This document shows positions 25,827 through 33,970 of a DNA stretch of 40,926 bases, in pieces; position 1 is the stretch's first letter; each line of letters begins with the position of its first letter. A program made the position numbers and the translations under genes. This DNA comes from an uncultured Mycobacteriaceae bacterium (lineage in GTDB: Bacteria; Actinomycetota; Actinomycetes; Mycobacteriales; Mycobacteriaceae): the NCBI GenBank assembly GCA_902826815.1, contig CADEGF010000056.1:7230-48155 (forward strand). The letters run 5' to 3'. The notes below the pieces were generated by a model. That model worked only from the letters and a program-made list of their open reading frames with translations. It was not told the origin of the DNA and searched no databases.

Positions 25827-26216
25827 CTAGACCGCGCCGCGCGGCGGCGGCTGCGATCCGGCGGACTCTGGATCGACCTCGACGGCGTACGACGTGATCG
25901 CGGTGATCTCCTCGCCTGCGAACTCATAGATGTCGCAGCTGGCAACCGCTGTGAGACCGGATGGGCCCGCGTAGCGGGCGAACGTGTCGACGGCTACCGC
26001 GTCTGATCCGGCCGCCACCACGCAGCGGTCGTACGTGGTGGTGGTGTCCTCGAGGCTGGCGGCCGTTTCCCGGCACGTCTGGCGGACCGCGTCGGCCCCC
26101 TCGAGAACCATGTACCCGACGATCGTCCACCGGACGTTCCTCGCGAGATGGGAAAGCGCCTCGTCGAAACGATGCTCCGAGAACGCGCGGCCGACGGCGG
26201 CTGGGTCGAATGCCAT
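25827..26216 (-). CDS. SnoaL/NTF2-like protein
   Basis: The 129-residue product has the small alpha+beta cone fold signature of SnoaL-like proteins: a helical start (VGRAFSEHRFDEALSHLARN), VRWTIVGYMVLEGADAV, and a strand-rich end (CDIYEFAGEEITAITSYAVEV). Such proteins are polyketide cyclases, isomerases or simple ligand carriers. The gene starts 15 bases after the anti-sigma stop, so it is the third gene of that operon. Some ECF sigma factors (SigJ/ECF41 type) carry such a domain fused to them; here it is a separate protein with the sigma pair, which suggests a sensory or metabolic role in that circuit. Confidence 0.7.
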   Translation of the reverse strand: MAFDPAAVGRAFSEHRFDEALSHLARNVRWTIVGYMVLEGADAVRQTCRETAASLEDTTTTYDRCVVAAGSDAVAVDTFARYAGPSGLTAVASCDIYEFAGEEITAITSYAVEVDPESAGSQPPPRGAV

Positions 26217-26231
26217 GAGCCGACGGTACTT

Positions 26232-26933
26232 CTATCGCATCGTCGTGACGGCCAATGGCTCGTGTGTGCCACTCACTCGGATGTCGACGGTGCGGATTCT
26301 GGCGGTCGGAATCGCCGTCGAGGCTGCGAGTCCACTCGCATGGTCGCTGGCCGGACTCCATGTCCCGACCGCCGACTCGGCGCCCTCGACCGTGGTCACC
26401 ACGATGTCGTAAGCGGGGGCCGCCTTGGCCCAGTCCTTGACGTATTCGCACGTCCAGTCCAGCCGGGTACCCCACTTCTTCTCGGTCACCGCCAGGGCGG
26501 CGTTGATGCCGCCCTTGAGCGTCGGTTGCATGGCCTGCAGCGCGATTCCCTCCGCCTTCTCCTGGTGCGGGAATGCGGTGGCCCCGACCGCGCCTGCCCC
26601 GATCGCGATCGCGGCAGCCGTCGCGAACCCCGCGACGAGCATGCTGCGCCGAGATCGGCGCTGCCTCCTGGCAGCCGCGAATGCCAACGAAGGCACCAGA
26701 TCCAACGCCAGCACGTCGGCCTTCGAGTCGCCTGCTTGTTCGGTCAGCGCGATGGCCTCATCGCAGGTGAGCATGTTGAGGATGCCGGGTAGGCCGGCAA
26801 GTTCGGTGAGCGCAGCGGCGCGGTCGGGGTTTTCGGCGAGATAGGTCTCATAGAGATGCCGGTCATCCCGACTGAGAGCGCCGAGAACATAGGCGGCGTC
26901 CCAGTCGGCTCTTTCGTCGACGTCGTCCATCAT
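26232..26933 (-). CDS. membrane anti-sigma factor (RskA-like)
   Basis: ATG 26933 overlaps the sigma gene stop (ATGA) and has GGAGAGGGG upstream; the longer upstream frame is a shadow. The 233-residue protein has an N-terminal anti-sigma domain (YVLGALSRDDRHLYETYLAENP; family pattern ALGxLxxxERxxxExHL) without the His-x3-Cys-x2-Cys zinc motif, one membrane helix (about residues 97-120) and an outer RskA-type domain (ALQAMQPTLKGGINAALAVTE to the end). It should hold the sigma factor at the membrane until a signal leads to its cleavage or release. Confidence 0.8.
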   Translation of the reverse strand: MMDDVDERADWDAAYVLGALSRDDRHLYETYLAENPDRAAALTELAGLPGILNMLTCDEAIALTEQAGDSKADVLALDLVPSLAFAAARRQRRSRRSMLVAGFATAAAIAIGAGAVGATAFPHQEKAEGIALQAMQPTLKGGINAALAVTEKKWGTRLDWTCEYVKDWAKAAPAYDIVVTTVEGAESAVGTWSPASDHASGLAASTAIPTARIRTVDIRVSGTHEPLAVTTMR

Positions 26934-27442
26934 CGGACGACACCCCTCTCCTGCAATGCAATTCGTAGTGCCCGCAGCGCGTAGTGCAGCCGGGACTTGA
27001 CCGTGCCCTCTGGAATCTGTTCGTGCGCAGCGATGTCGGCGACGGTTTGGCCCAGGTAGTAGGCGTGAACCACAGCGACCCGATGGTGGCGCGACAGCGA
27101 CATCAGGGCGTCGGACATGATCCACTTGTCGAACGCGGGACCGATTTCATCCGGCGACGACCGCTCTGGAACGGAGTCGGTCTTCAATTCACGTGCGTAC
27201 CTTGCACTTCGGCGATCGTCGATCACCTGGTTACGGGCGACGGTGAACAACCAGGCCCTGACCCCGTCCGTGCGCTGCTGCAGGAGCTCCGGCTTCCGCC
27301 ACAGCCGCAGCAGCGATTCCTGCACGACGTCCTCGGCGAATGCCATGTCCCCAGAGGTGAGGCGGAGGACGTAGCGCAACAACTCCTGTCTGTGCGCATC
27401 GTGGATCGCTCGCATTAGTGCCGCCCGATCCTGATCGGTCAT
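26930..27442 (-). CDS. ECF-type RNA polymerase sigma factor
   Basis: Region 2 (DMAFAEDVVQESLLRLWRKP) and region 4 (HRVAVVHAYYLGQTVADIAA, IPEGTVKSRLHYALRALR) are both clear, with no extra domain. ATG 27442 gives 170 residues, usual for the family, with GGAG about 10 bases upstream; the frame is open to a TTG at 27523. It is followed with overlap by its anti-sigma gene. No promoter sequence was identified, so autoregulation is expected from the family, not seen. It may belong near SigL/SigM-type factors; I cannot place it more exactly. Confidence 0.85.
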   Translation of the reverse strand: MTDQDRAALMRAIHDAHRQELLRYVLRLTSGDMAFAEDVVQESLLRLWRKPELLQQRTDGVRAWLFTVARNQVIDDRRSARYARELKTDSVPERSSPDEIGPAFDKWIMSDALMSLSRHHRVAVVHAYYLGQTVADIAAHEQIPEGTVKSRLHYALRALRIALQERGVVR

Positions 27443-27534
27443 GTCGCTGATGCTCCGCGCGGGTCCTCCGCGTTTGCTGTGAACTTCCTCGTGAATACGA
27501 GACAGAACGCGGAGATCGTTCAACGACGCGTGAA

Positions 27535-28707
27535 TCAGTCGAGCACTGTTCGCACCACTGCGTCGGCCAGCAGGCGGCCTCGGTCGGTGAGCACCAACCG
27601 GTCCGTGTCGATGCGCAGCAAGCCGTCGTCGACGGCGATCCGGGCGCGGTCGCGCTCCCGGTCGCTGAGCGTCTCGGCCGCCAACCCCTGTCGCAGCCGC
27701 AGCCGCAGCATCACGTTCTCGAAGTGCGTCGCGGCGTCATCGAGCTGCTCGAAATCGGCGACAGGAAGCCGTCCATCCGCAATGGCTTGACCATATGCGT
27801 TGGGGTGCTTGATATTCCACCATCGCTTCGACCCGACGTAGCCGTGTGCACCCGGTCCGGCGCCCCACCACTCGCCGCCGTTCCAGTAACCCATGTTGTG
27901 TCTGCACTCGCCGTCGGGTCTGCTCCAGTTGGAGACCTCATACCAGTCGAATCCGGCGGCGCGCAGCCGTTCGTCAGCAATCTCGTAGCGGTGCGCGAGC
28001 ACGTCGTCGTCGGTCGGCGCCATCTCGCCGCGGCGGACGCGGCGCCCCATCGCGGTGCCTTCCTCGATGGTCAGCGCGTACGCGGAGATGTGATCAACGC
28101 CTCCTTCGACAGCGGTGTCGATCGACCGCAGGAGGTCGTCGTCGGACTCCCCCGGCGTGCCGTAGATGAGATCGATGTTGACGTGATCGAACCCGGCCGC
28201 GAGCGCTTCGCGCGCCGCCGCGGGTGCCCGTCCTGGCGAGTGCACGCGGTCCAGCGTGGCCAGCACGTGCTGCGCCACCGACTGCATGCCGAGCGACACC
28301 CGGTTGTAGCCGGCCGCGCGCAACTGCGCGAAGACCTCGGGCGATGTCGACTCCGGGTTCGCCTCTGTGGTCACCTCGGCGCCGCGGGCCAGCACGTAGT
28401 GCTCGCGGACGGCGTCGAGCACCCGCGCCAGGCCTTCCCCGCCCAGCAGCGTCGGAGTTCCGCCGCCGACGAACACCGTCTGGACTTCCGGAGGTGAGCC
28501 GAGCAGCTCTGCTGCCCGCCCGAGCTCGGCGCGCAGGGCCACCAGATACCCGTCAGGATTCGTGCCGCCGAGCTCGGTCGGCGTATACGTGTTGAAGTCG
28601 CAGTACCCGCAGCGGGTGGCACAGAACGGGACGTGGATATAGAGGCCGAACGGACGACCCGGCGTCGGCGCGAGGCCGGTCAGGTCAGGGGCCGTTCGGA
28701 CAGTCAT
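27535..28707 (-). CDS. hemW: radical SAM haem chaperone HemW
   Basis: The 390-residue protein has the radical SAM cluster motif with the HemW spacing (VPFCATRCGYCDFNTY), the GGGTPTLL motif, EANPES, GMQS and the HemW C-terminal domain (AYALTIEEGTAM, WGAGPGAHGY). It is the HemN-like family that carries haem rather than oxidising coproporphyrinogen; the Cys after CGYC is Phe, as in HemW. It corresponds in position to hemN (Rv2388c) of M. tuberculosis, beside the sulfite reductase operon. It is divergent from sirA. Confidence 0.9.
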   Translation of the reverse strand: MTVRTAPDLTGLAPTPGRPFGLYIHVPFCATRCGYCDFNTYTPTELGGTNPDGYLVALRAELGRAAELLGSPPEVQTVFVGGGTPTLLGGEGLARVLDAVREHYVLARGAEVTTEANPESTSPEVFAQLRAAGYNRVSLGMQSVAQHVLATLDRVHSPGRAPAAAREALAAGFDHVNIDLIYGTPGESDDDLLRSIDTAVEGGVDHISAYALTIEEGTAMGRRVRRGEMAPTDDDVLAHRYEIADERLRAAGFDWYEVSNWSRPDGECRHNMGYWNGGEWWGAGPGAHGYVGSKRWWNIKHPNAYGQAIADGRLPVADFEQLDDAATHFENVMLRLRLRQGLAAETLSDRERDRARIAVDDGLLRIDTDRLVLTDRGRLLADAVVRTVLD

Positions 28708-28785
28708 ACGACCAGTCTCCCAGAGGCGTTTGGCTCACCCTGAGCGCAAATCTCGGCCGGTTAGGCCAGATGGCGGTGTCCGTGG

Positions 28786-28791
28786 CACAAT
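28786..28791 (+). promoter_or_regulatory. candidate -10 element for the sirA leader transcript
   Basis: CACAAT ends 7 bases before the GTG of the Cys-codon leader ORF. That spacing puts the transcription start on the GTG itself, giving a leaderless message. The hexamer deviates from TANNNT at the first position, so it is weaker than the matching element upstream of the subI leader. No good -35 box is seen. Confidence 0.4.
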
Positions 28792-28798
28792 CGAGCAC

Positions 28799-28894
28799 GT
28801 GAAGTCTGCCCGCATCTTCCCCCAGCGTGTCTCGCTGGTCGTGCGGCGCCATGTCGACTTCAAGCGCGTCTGTACCTGTTGTTGTCTGCCTTGA
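28799..28894 (+). CDS. 31-residue Cys-codon leader ORF upstream of sirA
   Basis: From GTG 28799 the frame reads 31 codons to TGA and ends VDFKRVCTCCCLP: four TGT Cys codons within five codons right before the stop. No ribosome site precedes the GTG, but a -10-like box does, so it is probably leaderless. Leaderless polycysteine ORFs that act as cysteine-responsive attenuators are known in M. smegmatis for Cys-related operons, including that of sirA; this one fits in place and form. Ribosomes pausing at the Cys codons when Cys-tRNA is short would change folding of the leader before sirA. Confidence 0.8.
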   Translation: MKSARIFPQRVSLVVRRHVDFKRVCTCCCLP

Positions 28895-28977
28895 CGTCGT
28901 AGACCTGCCCACCTGTACTTTCAGCTGGCCGCCGGATCTGCGCCGCCGGTCAGCTCACCGGTGTGCTTGCGCGGTCC

Positions 28978-28994
28978 GGCTCCACTAAGGAGCC
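28978..28994 (+). promoter_or_regulatory. hairpin covering the sirA Shine-Dalgarno
   Basis: GGCTCC (28978-28983) pairs perfectly with GGAGCC (28989-28994) around ACTAA, so the AAGGAG ribosome site (28987-28992) is inside the stem or loop. A second stem AGCTGGCC/GGTCAGCT (28923-28930, 28948-28955, one G-U pair) lies between the leader ORF stop and this hairpin. Together they form a plausible translational switch governed by the leader ORF. Confidence 0.6.
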
Positions 28995-29001
28995 CAACCA
29001 C

Positions 29002-30681
29002 ATGACTACTACTGAAACCAAGCCGAAGCCCGTCAAGCGTCCACGTGCCGAAGGGCAGTGGGGCCTCGGCTACCGCGAGCCGCTCAACCCGAACGAGCAG
29101 TTCAAGAAGGACGACGACGCGCTCAACGTCCGCGCGCGGATCGTCGACATTTACTCGAAGCTGGGTTTCGACAGCATCGACAAGCAGGATCTGCGCGGCC
29201 GATTCCGCTGGATGGGTCTGTACACCCAGCGCGAGCAGGGCTACGACGGCACCTGGACCGGCGACGAGAACGCCGACCTACTCGAGGCCAAGCACTTCAT
29301 GATGCGGGTGCGCTGCGACGGTAAGGCATTGTCGGCCGCCGCGCTGCGCACGCTGGGACAGATATCTACCGAGTTCGCTCGCGATACCGCCGACATCTCC
29401 GACCGGATGAACCTGCAATACCACTGGCTCGACATCGAGAATGTGCCGGAAGTCTGGGACCGGCTTGCCGTTCACGGTCTGCAGACCACCGAGGCGTGCG
29501 GCGATTGCCCGCGCGGGATGTTGGGCTCGCCGTTGGCCGGCCAATCGCTCGATGAGGTGCTCGACCCGACGCCCGCGCTCGACGAGATCGTGCGACGCTA
29601 CATCGGCAATCCCGAGTACTCCAACCTGCCGCGCAAGTACAAGACCGCGATCTCGGGCCTGCAGGACGTCGCCCACGAGGTCAATGACATCTCTTTCATC
29701 GGGGTCAACCACCCCGAGCACGGCCCCGGGCTGGACCTGTGGGTCGGCGGCGGGCTGTCCACCAACCCAATGCTGGCCCAGCGGGTCGGTGCGTGGATTC
29801 CACTCGACGAGGTGCCCGATGTCTGGGAGGCCGTCACCGCGGTGTTCCGCGACTACGGCTACCGCCGGCTACGGTCCAAGGCGCGGCTCAAGTTCCTGAT
29901 CAAGGACTGGGGCGTAGAAAAGTTCCGTCAGGTGATCGAGGACGAGTACCTGGGTCGCAAGCTGATCGACGGGCCCGCCCCGGAACCGGTCAAGCATCCG
30001 ATCGATCACGTCGGAATCCAGAAGCTCAAGAACGGGCTGAACGCCGTCGGCGTCGCGCCGGTCGCGGGCCGGGTGTCCGGCACGATCTTGACGAAGGTGG
30101 CTGATCTGGCAGAGGCTGCGGGCTCGGACCGGATCCGGTTCACCCCCTATCAGAAGCTGATCATCCTCGACGTGCCGGACGACAAGCTCGACGAACTGTC
30201 GGCGGGCCTCGAGTCCCTCGGGCTGCCGCCAAAGCCGTCGGCGTGGCGCAAGAACCTGATGGCCTGCACCGGCATCGAGTTCTGCAAGCTGTCGTTCACC
30301 GAGACCCGCACCCGAGCGCAGGTGCTCGTGCCGGAACTGGAGAAGCGGCTCGAGGACATCAACGCCCGGCTCGACGTGCCGATCACGATCAACATCAACG
30401 GCTGCCCGAACTCCTGCGCGCGAATCCAGGTCGCCGACATCGGGTTCAAGGGCCAGATGATCGACGACGGCAACGGCCCAGTCGAGGGCTTCCAGGTGCA
30501 CCTCGGCGGCAGCCTCGGCCTGGACAGCGGTTTCGGCCGCAAGCTGCGCCAGCACAAGGTGCTCTCCAGCGAGCTGGGTGACTACATCGACCGCGTTGTT
30601 CGCAATTTCGTGAAACAACGCGAGGAGGGTGAGCGTTTCGCCACGTGGGCAATACGAGCAGACGAGGCGGACCTCAGGTGA
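29002..30681 (+). CDS. sirA: ferredoxin-dependent assimilatory sulfite reductase
   Basis: ATG 29002 has AAGGAG 9 bases upstream. The 559-residue protein has two ferredoxin-like repeats and the siroheme/4Fe-4S ligands in CTGIEFCKLSF and CPNSC, plus Tyr in MGLYTQR and Cys in ACGDCPRG at the places where the M. tuberculosis NirA/SirA forms a Tyr-Cys cross-link. It reduces sulfite to sulfide with six electrons from ferredoxin. It is first in the operon with cysH and che1: reduced APS gives sulfite, this enzyme makes sulfide, and the chelatase supplies siroheme. It is regulated through the leader ORF and hairpin upstream. It corresponds to Rv2391. Confidence 0.95.
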   Translation: MTTTETKPKPVKRPRAEGQWGLGYREPLNPNEQFKKDDDALNVRARIVDIYSKLGFDSIDKQDLRGRFRWMGLYTQREQGYDGTWTGDENADLLEAKHFMMRVRCDGKALSAAALRTLGQISTEFARDTADISDRMNLQYHWLDIENVPEVWDRLAVHGLQTTEACGDCPRGMLGSPLAGQSLDEVLDPTPALDEIVRRYIGNPEYSNLPRKYKTAISGLQDVAHEVNDISFIGVNHPEHGPGLDLWVGGGLSTNPMLAQRVGAWIPLDEVPDVWEAVTAVFRDYGYRRLRSKARLKFLIKDWGVEKFRQVIEDEYLGRKLIDGPAPEPVKHPIDHVGIQKLKNGLNAVGVAPVAGRVSGTILTKVADLAEAAGSDRIRFTPYQKLIILDVPDDKLDELSAGLESLGLPPKPSAWRKNLMACTGIEFCKLSFTETRTRAQVLVPELEKRLEDINARLDVPITININGCPNSCARIQVADIGFKGQMIDDGNGPVEGFQVHLGGSLGLDSGFGRKLRQHKVLSSELGDYIDRVVRNFVKQREEGERFATWAIRADEADLR

Positions 30682-31379
30682 TCGAGATCAGCGACACAGA
30701 CCTGCAACAGCTCGCGGAGCGCGGTGCGGCCGAACTCGACGGCGCCAGTGCTGACGATCTGCTGCGCTGGACCGACGAGAACTTCGGCGCCGATTACGTG
30801 GTGGCGTCGAATATGCAGGACGCCGTTCTCGTATCGATGGCCGCAAAGGTCAGGCCCGGCGTCGACGTTCTGTTCCTGGACACCGGCTACCACTTCGTGG
30901 AGACCATCGGCACCCGCGACGCCGTCGAGGCGGTATACGACGTCAACATCGTCAACGTGACCGCCGAGAACAGCGTCGCCAGGCAGGACGAGCTGTTCGG
31001 CAAGGATCTCTTCGCCCGCGACCCAGGCGATTGCTGCCGGATGCGCAAGGTCGAACCGCTGGGCAAGGCCCTTTCGGGTTACTCGGCGTGGGTGACCGGC
31101 ATTCGCCGCGTCGAAGCGCCGACCCGGGCGAACGCACCGTTGATCAGCTGGGACCAGGCGTTCAACCTGGTGAAGATCAACCCCATCGCTGCGTGGACGG
31201 ACGAGGAAATACAGGCGTACATCGACGCCAACGACATCCTGGTCAATCCCCTTGTCTTCGACGGCTATCCGTCCATCGGATGCGCACCGTGCACGTCGAA
31301 GCCCGCCGAGGGTGCCGACCCGCGCAGCGGCCGCTGGGCCGGCTCATCCAAGACTGAGTGCGGGTTGCACGCGTCGTGA
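30678..31379 (+). CDS. cysH: assimilatory APS reductase
   Basis: The GTG start at 30678 overlaps the sirA stop (GTGA). The 233-residue enzyme has the PAPS/APS reductase fold (VVASNMQDAVLVSMAA, LDTGYHFVETI) and the iron-sulfur Cys set of the APS-type enzyme: DCCRMRKVEPL and IGCAPCTSKP. The catalytic Cys is in ECGLH at the end. It reduces adenylylsulfate to sulfite with thioredoxin. Coupled to sirA and che1 by overlaps, it corresponds to Rv2392. Confidence 0.95.
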   Translation: MIEISDTDLQQLAERGAAELDGASADDLLRWTDENFGADYVVASNMQDAVLVSMAAKVRPGVDVLFLDTGYHFVETIGTRDAVEAVYDVNIVNVTAENSVARQDELFGKDLFARDPGDCCRMRKVEPLGKALSGYSAWVTGIRRVEAPTRANAPLISWDQAFNLVKINPIAAWTDEEIQAYIDANDILVNPLVFDGYPSIGCAPCTSKPAEGADPRSGRWAGSSKTECGLHAS

Positions 31380-32077
31380 CGCTCGTCCTGACGGCACACG
31401 GCAGCGCGGACCCGCGTTCCGCGGCGAACGCGCATGCCATCGCCGACACCGTGCGACGGCTGCGTCCGTCGCTCGATGTGCGGGTCGCGTTTTGCGAGCA
31501 GAACTTTCCGAACCTGCGCGACGTGCTTCCGACCTTGTCGCGCGGTGCCGTCGTGGTTCCGCTTCTCCTCGCCGACGCTTATCACGCCCGGGTAGACATC
31601 CCCGCGATGATCGCCGAGGCCGGCGTCGACGCCCGCCGGGCCGATGTGCTCGGCGAGGACGATCGGTTGATTCATGCCCTGCGCCAACGGCTAGAGCAGG
31701 CCGGGGTGTCGCGGCTCGATTCTGAAGTCGGAGTATTGGTCACGGCGGTGGGTTCGTCCCGCCCCGAGGCCAATGCCGGCACCGAGACGGTGGCTCGCGA
31801 GCTGACCCTGACGACGCGCTGGACGGCTACCACGGCGTTCGCCACCGGACCGCATCCCACCCTGGCCGAGGCAGCGGAACTACTGAGGTGCCGCGGTGCT
31901 ACCCGGTTGGTCGTCGCGCCGTGGTTCCTCGCCCACGGCAAGATCATCGATCGCGTCGCCGAATTCGCAGAGGCAGAACACATCCCGATGTCATCGCCGT
32001 TGGGCGCACACCGCCAGGTGGCGGCAACGGTGCTCGACCGCTTCGACGCCGTCGCGGCATCCCGCGCCGCCGCCTAG
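31376..32077 (+). CDS. che1: sirohydrochlorin ferrochelatase (CbiX/SirB type)
   Basis: GTG 31376 overlaps the cysH stop (GTGA); GTG 31358 is also in frame but would overlap more. The 233-residue protein is a tandem of two CbiX half-domains: the first with LTAHGSADPRS and VVVPLLLADAYH, the second with TAVGSSRPEANAGTE and VVAPWFLAHGKI. The His residues of HGSAD and HGK coordinate metal insertion. It inserts iron to make siroheme for SirA. It corresponds to Rv2393 in the same operon order. Confidence 0.85.
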   Translation: MTLVLTAHGSADPRSAANAHAIADTVRRLRPSLDVRVAFCEQNFPNLRDVLPTLSRGAVVVPLLLADAYHARVDIPAMIAEAGVDARRADVLGEDDRLIHALRQRLEQAGVSRLDSEVGVLVTAVGSSRPEANAGTETVARELTLTTRWTATTAFATGPHPTLAEAAELLRCRGATRLVVAPWFLAHGKIIDRVAEFAEAEHIPMSSPLGAHRQVAATVLDRFDAVAASRAAA

Positions 32078-32238
32078 CGCGGGTTCTTCTCCCCCGCCTC
32101 GACGGCGACCGTCAGCCTGTTTTCTGCGGGAGCAACCGGGCAGGTGGCGTAGTCGGTGAATGCGCACGGCAGGTTCGACGCCCGGTTGAGATCGAGCGTT
32201 ACCGTGCCGTCTGCCGCCGGGTCGGCGTTAGAGAGTCC
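32074..32238 (-). pseudogene. 3' remnant of a DUF1684 gene
   Basis: The last 55 codons on the minus strand carry the DUF1684 ending (TVTLDLNRASNLPCAFTDY, ATCPVAPAENRLTVAVEAGEK), with the conserved Asn, Pro, Cys and PxPENRL set. The N-terminal two thirds are missing: upstream of about 32238 the frame enters the flavin monooxygenase remnant. It overlaps the che1 stop by a few bases. Confidence 0.75.
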
Positions 32239-32260
32239 GCGGCGCGCTGGAGGGAATGGT

Positions 32261-32603
32261 ATGTCGGCGGCGAATCCGAGCCGGGGTCGGGCGTTGGTCG
32301 CCGAAAACGCCGACGTCTTTTTCATCAACGGACGGTCGTTCGCCGATACAGTCGAGGTCATCGAAGATCTGCGCGCGAGGCCTCGGGATGGAGCACCGCT
32401 TGCGATTCGGCCTGCTTTCCGGCACCAAACGCATCGGCTCCAACGGCGGGACCCTGGCAGGCCTGGTGGGAAGCTACGACCAGGTGATCGAACGCATCGA
32501 GGCGTACCACGACGCCGGAATCGAACTGTTCATGCTTCAGTTCCAGCCCATCGAGGCCGAGGTGGACCGGTTCGCCGACAAGATCATTCCCCATTTCCGA
32601 TAA
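32261..32603 (+). pseudogene. remnant of an LLM-class flavin (sulfonate) monooxygenase
   Basis: The first part (frame 2) reads GRALVAENADVFFINGR and VEVIEDLRARPRDGAPL, as in SsuD/SfnG-like enzymes. One extra T near 32400 (CCGCTTGCG for CCGCTGCG) shifts the frame to LRFGLLS, after which about 50 codons are missing. The second part continues with RIGSNGGTLAGLVGSYDQVI and FMLQFQPIEAEVDRFADKI, the family's usual ending, to TAA at 32601-32603. So it is a gene with a lost 5' half, a frameshift and an internal deletion. It stops 15 bases before the SfnB/DszC-type gene, with which it was probably an operon. Confidence 0.75.
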
Positions 32604-32618
32604 CGCCTGGGAGCACGC

Positions 32619-33854
32619 ATGCCTGTCACGCCTGACGCGGTCGCACCGCGGAGACCGTTCACCAGCCAACCGCTCGGCGGTTCGGTCTCAGAACGGCTGG
32701 CGCGGCTGCCTGAGGTCGTCGCCGCATTGCGCAGCGAGGACGCGGCGGCGGAACGCGGGCGGGAACTACAGTACGACGCTGTCGAGTTGATCCGGCAGAC
32801 AGGCGTGCTCGGCCTGCGGGTTCCGACGGAGTTCGGCGGACCGGGTGGCAAGGCCCGCGATGTGCTGTCGGCGGTGATTCAGATCGCGCGCGGCAGTTCC
32901 AATGTGGCGCAGGCTCTCCGGTCACACTTCGGATTCGCCGAGCGGCTGCTGAGCAACCGGGCGACACAGGCGGAGCGCGAAGTGTGGTTCCCGCGTGTCT
33001 ATCCGGGACTCGTGGTGGGCAACGCGATCACCGACGCCGCAGGCAAGGCCCCGTCGAGCGCGGACACCAAGGTGCTTCCCGATACGGCGGGGGGGTTGAA
33101 GCTCAACGGCTACAAGTTCTATTCGACGGGCACGCTCTTCGCCGACGTCATCGCTGTTTCTGCGCTGGATGCCGATGGTCGTGACGTGCAGGCGATCATT
33201 CCGGCCGATCGGCCCGGCGTCGAATTGTTCGATGACTGGGACGGTTTCGGCCAGCGCACCACGGCCAGCGGCGGAACGCGCTTCACCGAGGTCGAGGTCG
33301 AACCCGACGAGGTGGTCACGGTGTCCGAGGGCAACACCCTGGGACATGCGACCGCATTCCTGCAGCTGTATCTGGCGTCGGTCGCGGTGGGCATCGCGTA
33401 CGCCGTACAAGACGATGCCGTCGAGTACGTGCGCACGAAGGCGCGGCCTGCGTCGCACTCCGTCGCCGACAGTGCAGCGACGGATCCGTTCGTGTTGGAG
33501 GCCGTCGGCGAGATCGCCGCTGCGGCAGCGTCGTCGGAAGCCATCGTGCTCACCGCGGCCGATGCCATCGACCAACTCGTCGACAACGGCCGCCAGCACG
33601 ACCCGGATGCGGTCGCCGATGTCGCCGTCGTGGTCGCCAAGGCGCAGCTCGTATCCGAGCGCCTGACGATCTCGGCCGCAGGCAGGCTCTTCGACACCGG
33701 CGGGGCGTCGGCCACTGCCCGCGCGCTCAACCTTGACCGGCATTGGCGCAACGCCCGCACGATCGCCGGGCACAGCCCGCTGGCCTACAAGGCGTATGCG
33801 GCAGGCAATTACGCCGTCAATGGGACCTGGCCGCCCGCCAACGGCTACTTCTGA
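32619..33854 (+). CDS. SfnB/DszC-type acyl-CoA-dehydrogenase-fold flavin monooxygenase
   Basis: ATG 32619 has GGAG 6 bases upstream. The 411-residue protein has the acyl-CoA dehydrogenase fold: helical N-domain, beta domain (LKLNGYKFYSTGTLFADVIAVSAL; GQRTTASGGTRFTEVEVEPDEV) and a C-terminal domain of Acyl-CoA_dh_2 type ending with LDRHWRNARTIAGHSPLAYK and GNYAVNG. This ending is typical of flavin-dependent DszC/SfnB enzymes, which oxidise sulfur compounds using FMNH2 from a partner reductase. The remnant of a sulfonate monooxygenase just upstream and the sulfate genes around it fit a role in taking sulfur from organic sources. No flavin reductase gene is nearby. Confidence 0.85.
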   Translation: MPVTPDAVAPRRPFTSQPLGGSVSERLARLPEVVAALRSEDAAAERGRELQYDAVELIRQTGVLGLRVPTEFGGPGGKARDVLSAVIQIARGSSNVAQALRSHFGFAERLLSNRATQAEREVWFPRVYPGLVVGNAITDAAGKAPSSADTKVLPDTAGGLKLNGYKFYSTGTLFADVIAVSALDADGRDVQAIIPADRPGVELFDDWDGFGQRTTASGGTRFTEVEVEPDEVVTVSEGNTLGHATAFLQLYLASVAVGIAYAVQDDAVEYVRTKARPASHSVADSAATDPFVLEAVGEIAAAAASSEAIVLTAADAIDQLVDNGRQHDPDAVADVAVVVAKAQLVSERLTISAAGRLFDTGGASATARALNLDRHWRNARTIAGHSPLAYKAYAAGNYAVNGTWPPANGYF

Positions 33855-33861
33855 TATCGCG

Positions 33862-33918
33862 CGAGCAGACGTGAAAACCCCCGATTTCCGCCTGAAATGG
33901 GGGCTTTCGCGTCTCTCG
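33862..33918. terminator. long imperfect stem-loop after the SfnB/DszC-type gene
   Basis: The left arm 33862-33888 (CGAG, AGACG, GAAA, CCCCC, ATTTC blocks) pairs with 33894-33918 (GAAAT, GGGGG, CTTTC, GCGTCT, CTCG) around CGCCT, with two single-base bulges, one G-U pair and one mismatch, about 24 pairs. It begins 8 bases after the stop. The GCGAGCAGACG start resembles terminator-like palindromes I have seen between mycobacterial genes. It is a good candidate for a terminator even without a U tract. Confidence 0.65.
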
Positions 33919-33970
33919 AAAATTGGGCGTATGCCCCGATCGCGGGTCATGCCTGGCCGGGCGGCCCCGC

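Noticed and set aside
32156-32635. An intact 159-residue gene
   Set aside because: Only its middle resembles a family (LLM monooxygenase); the ends are out-of-frame translation, so it is annotated as a remnant.
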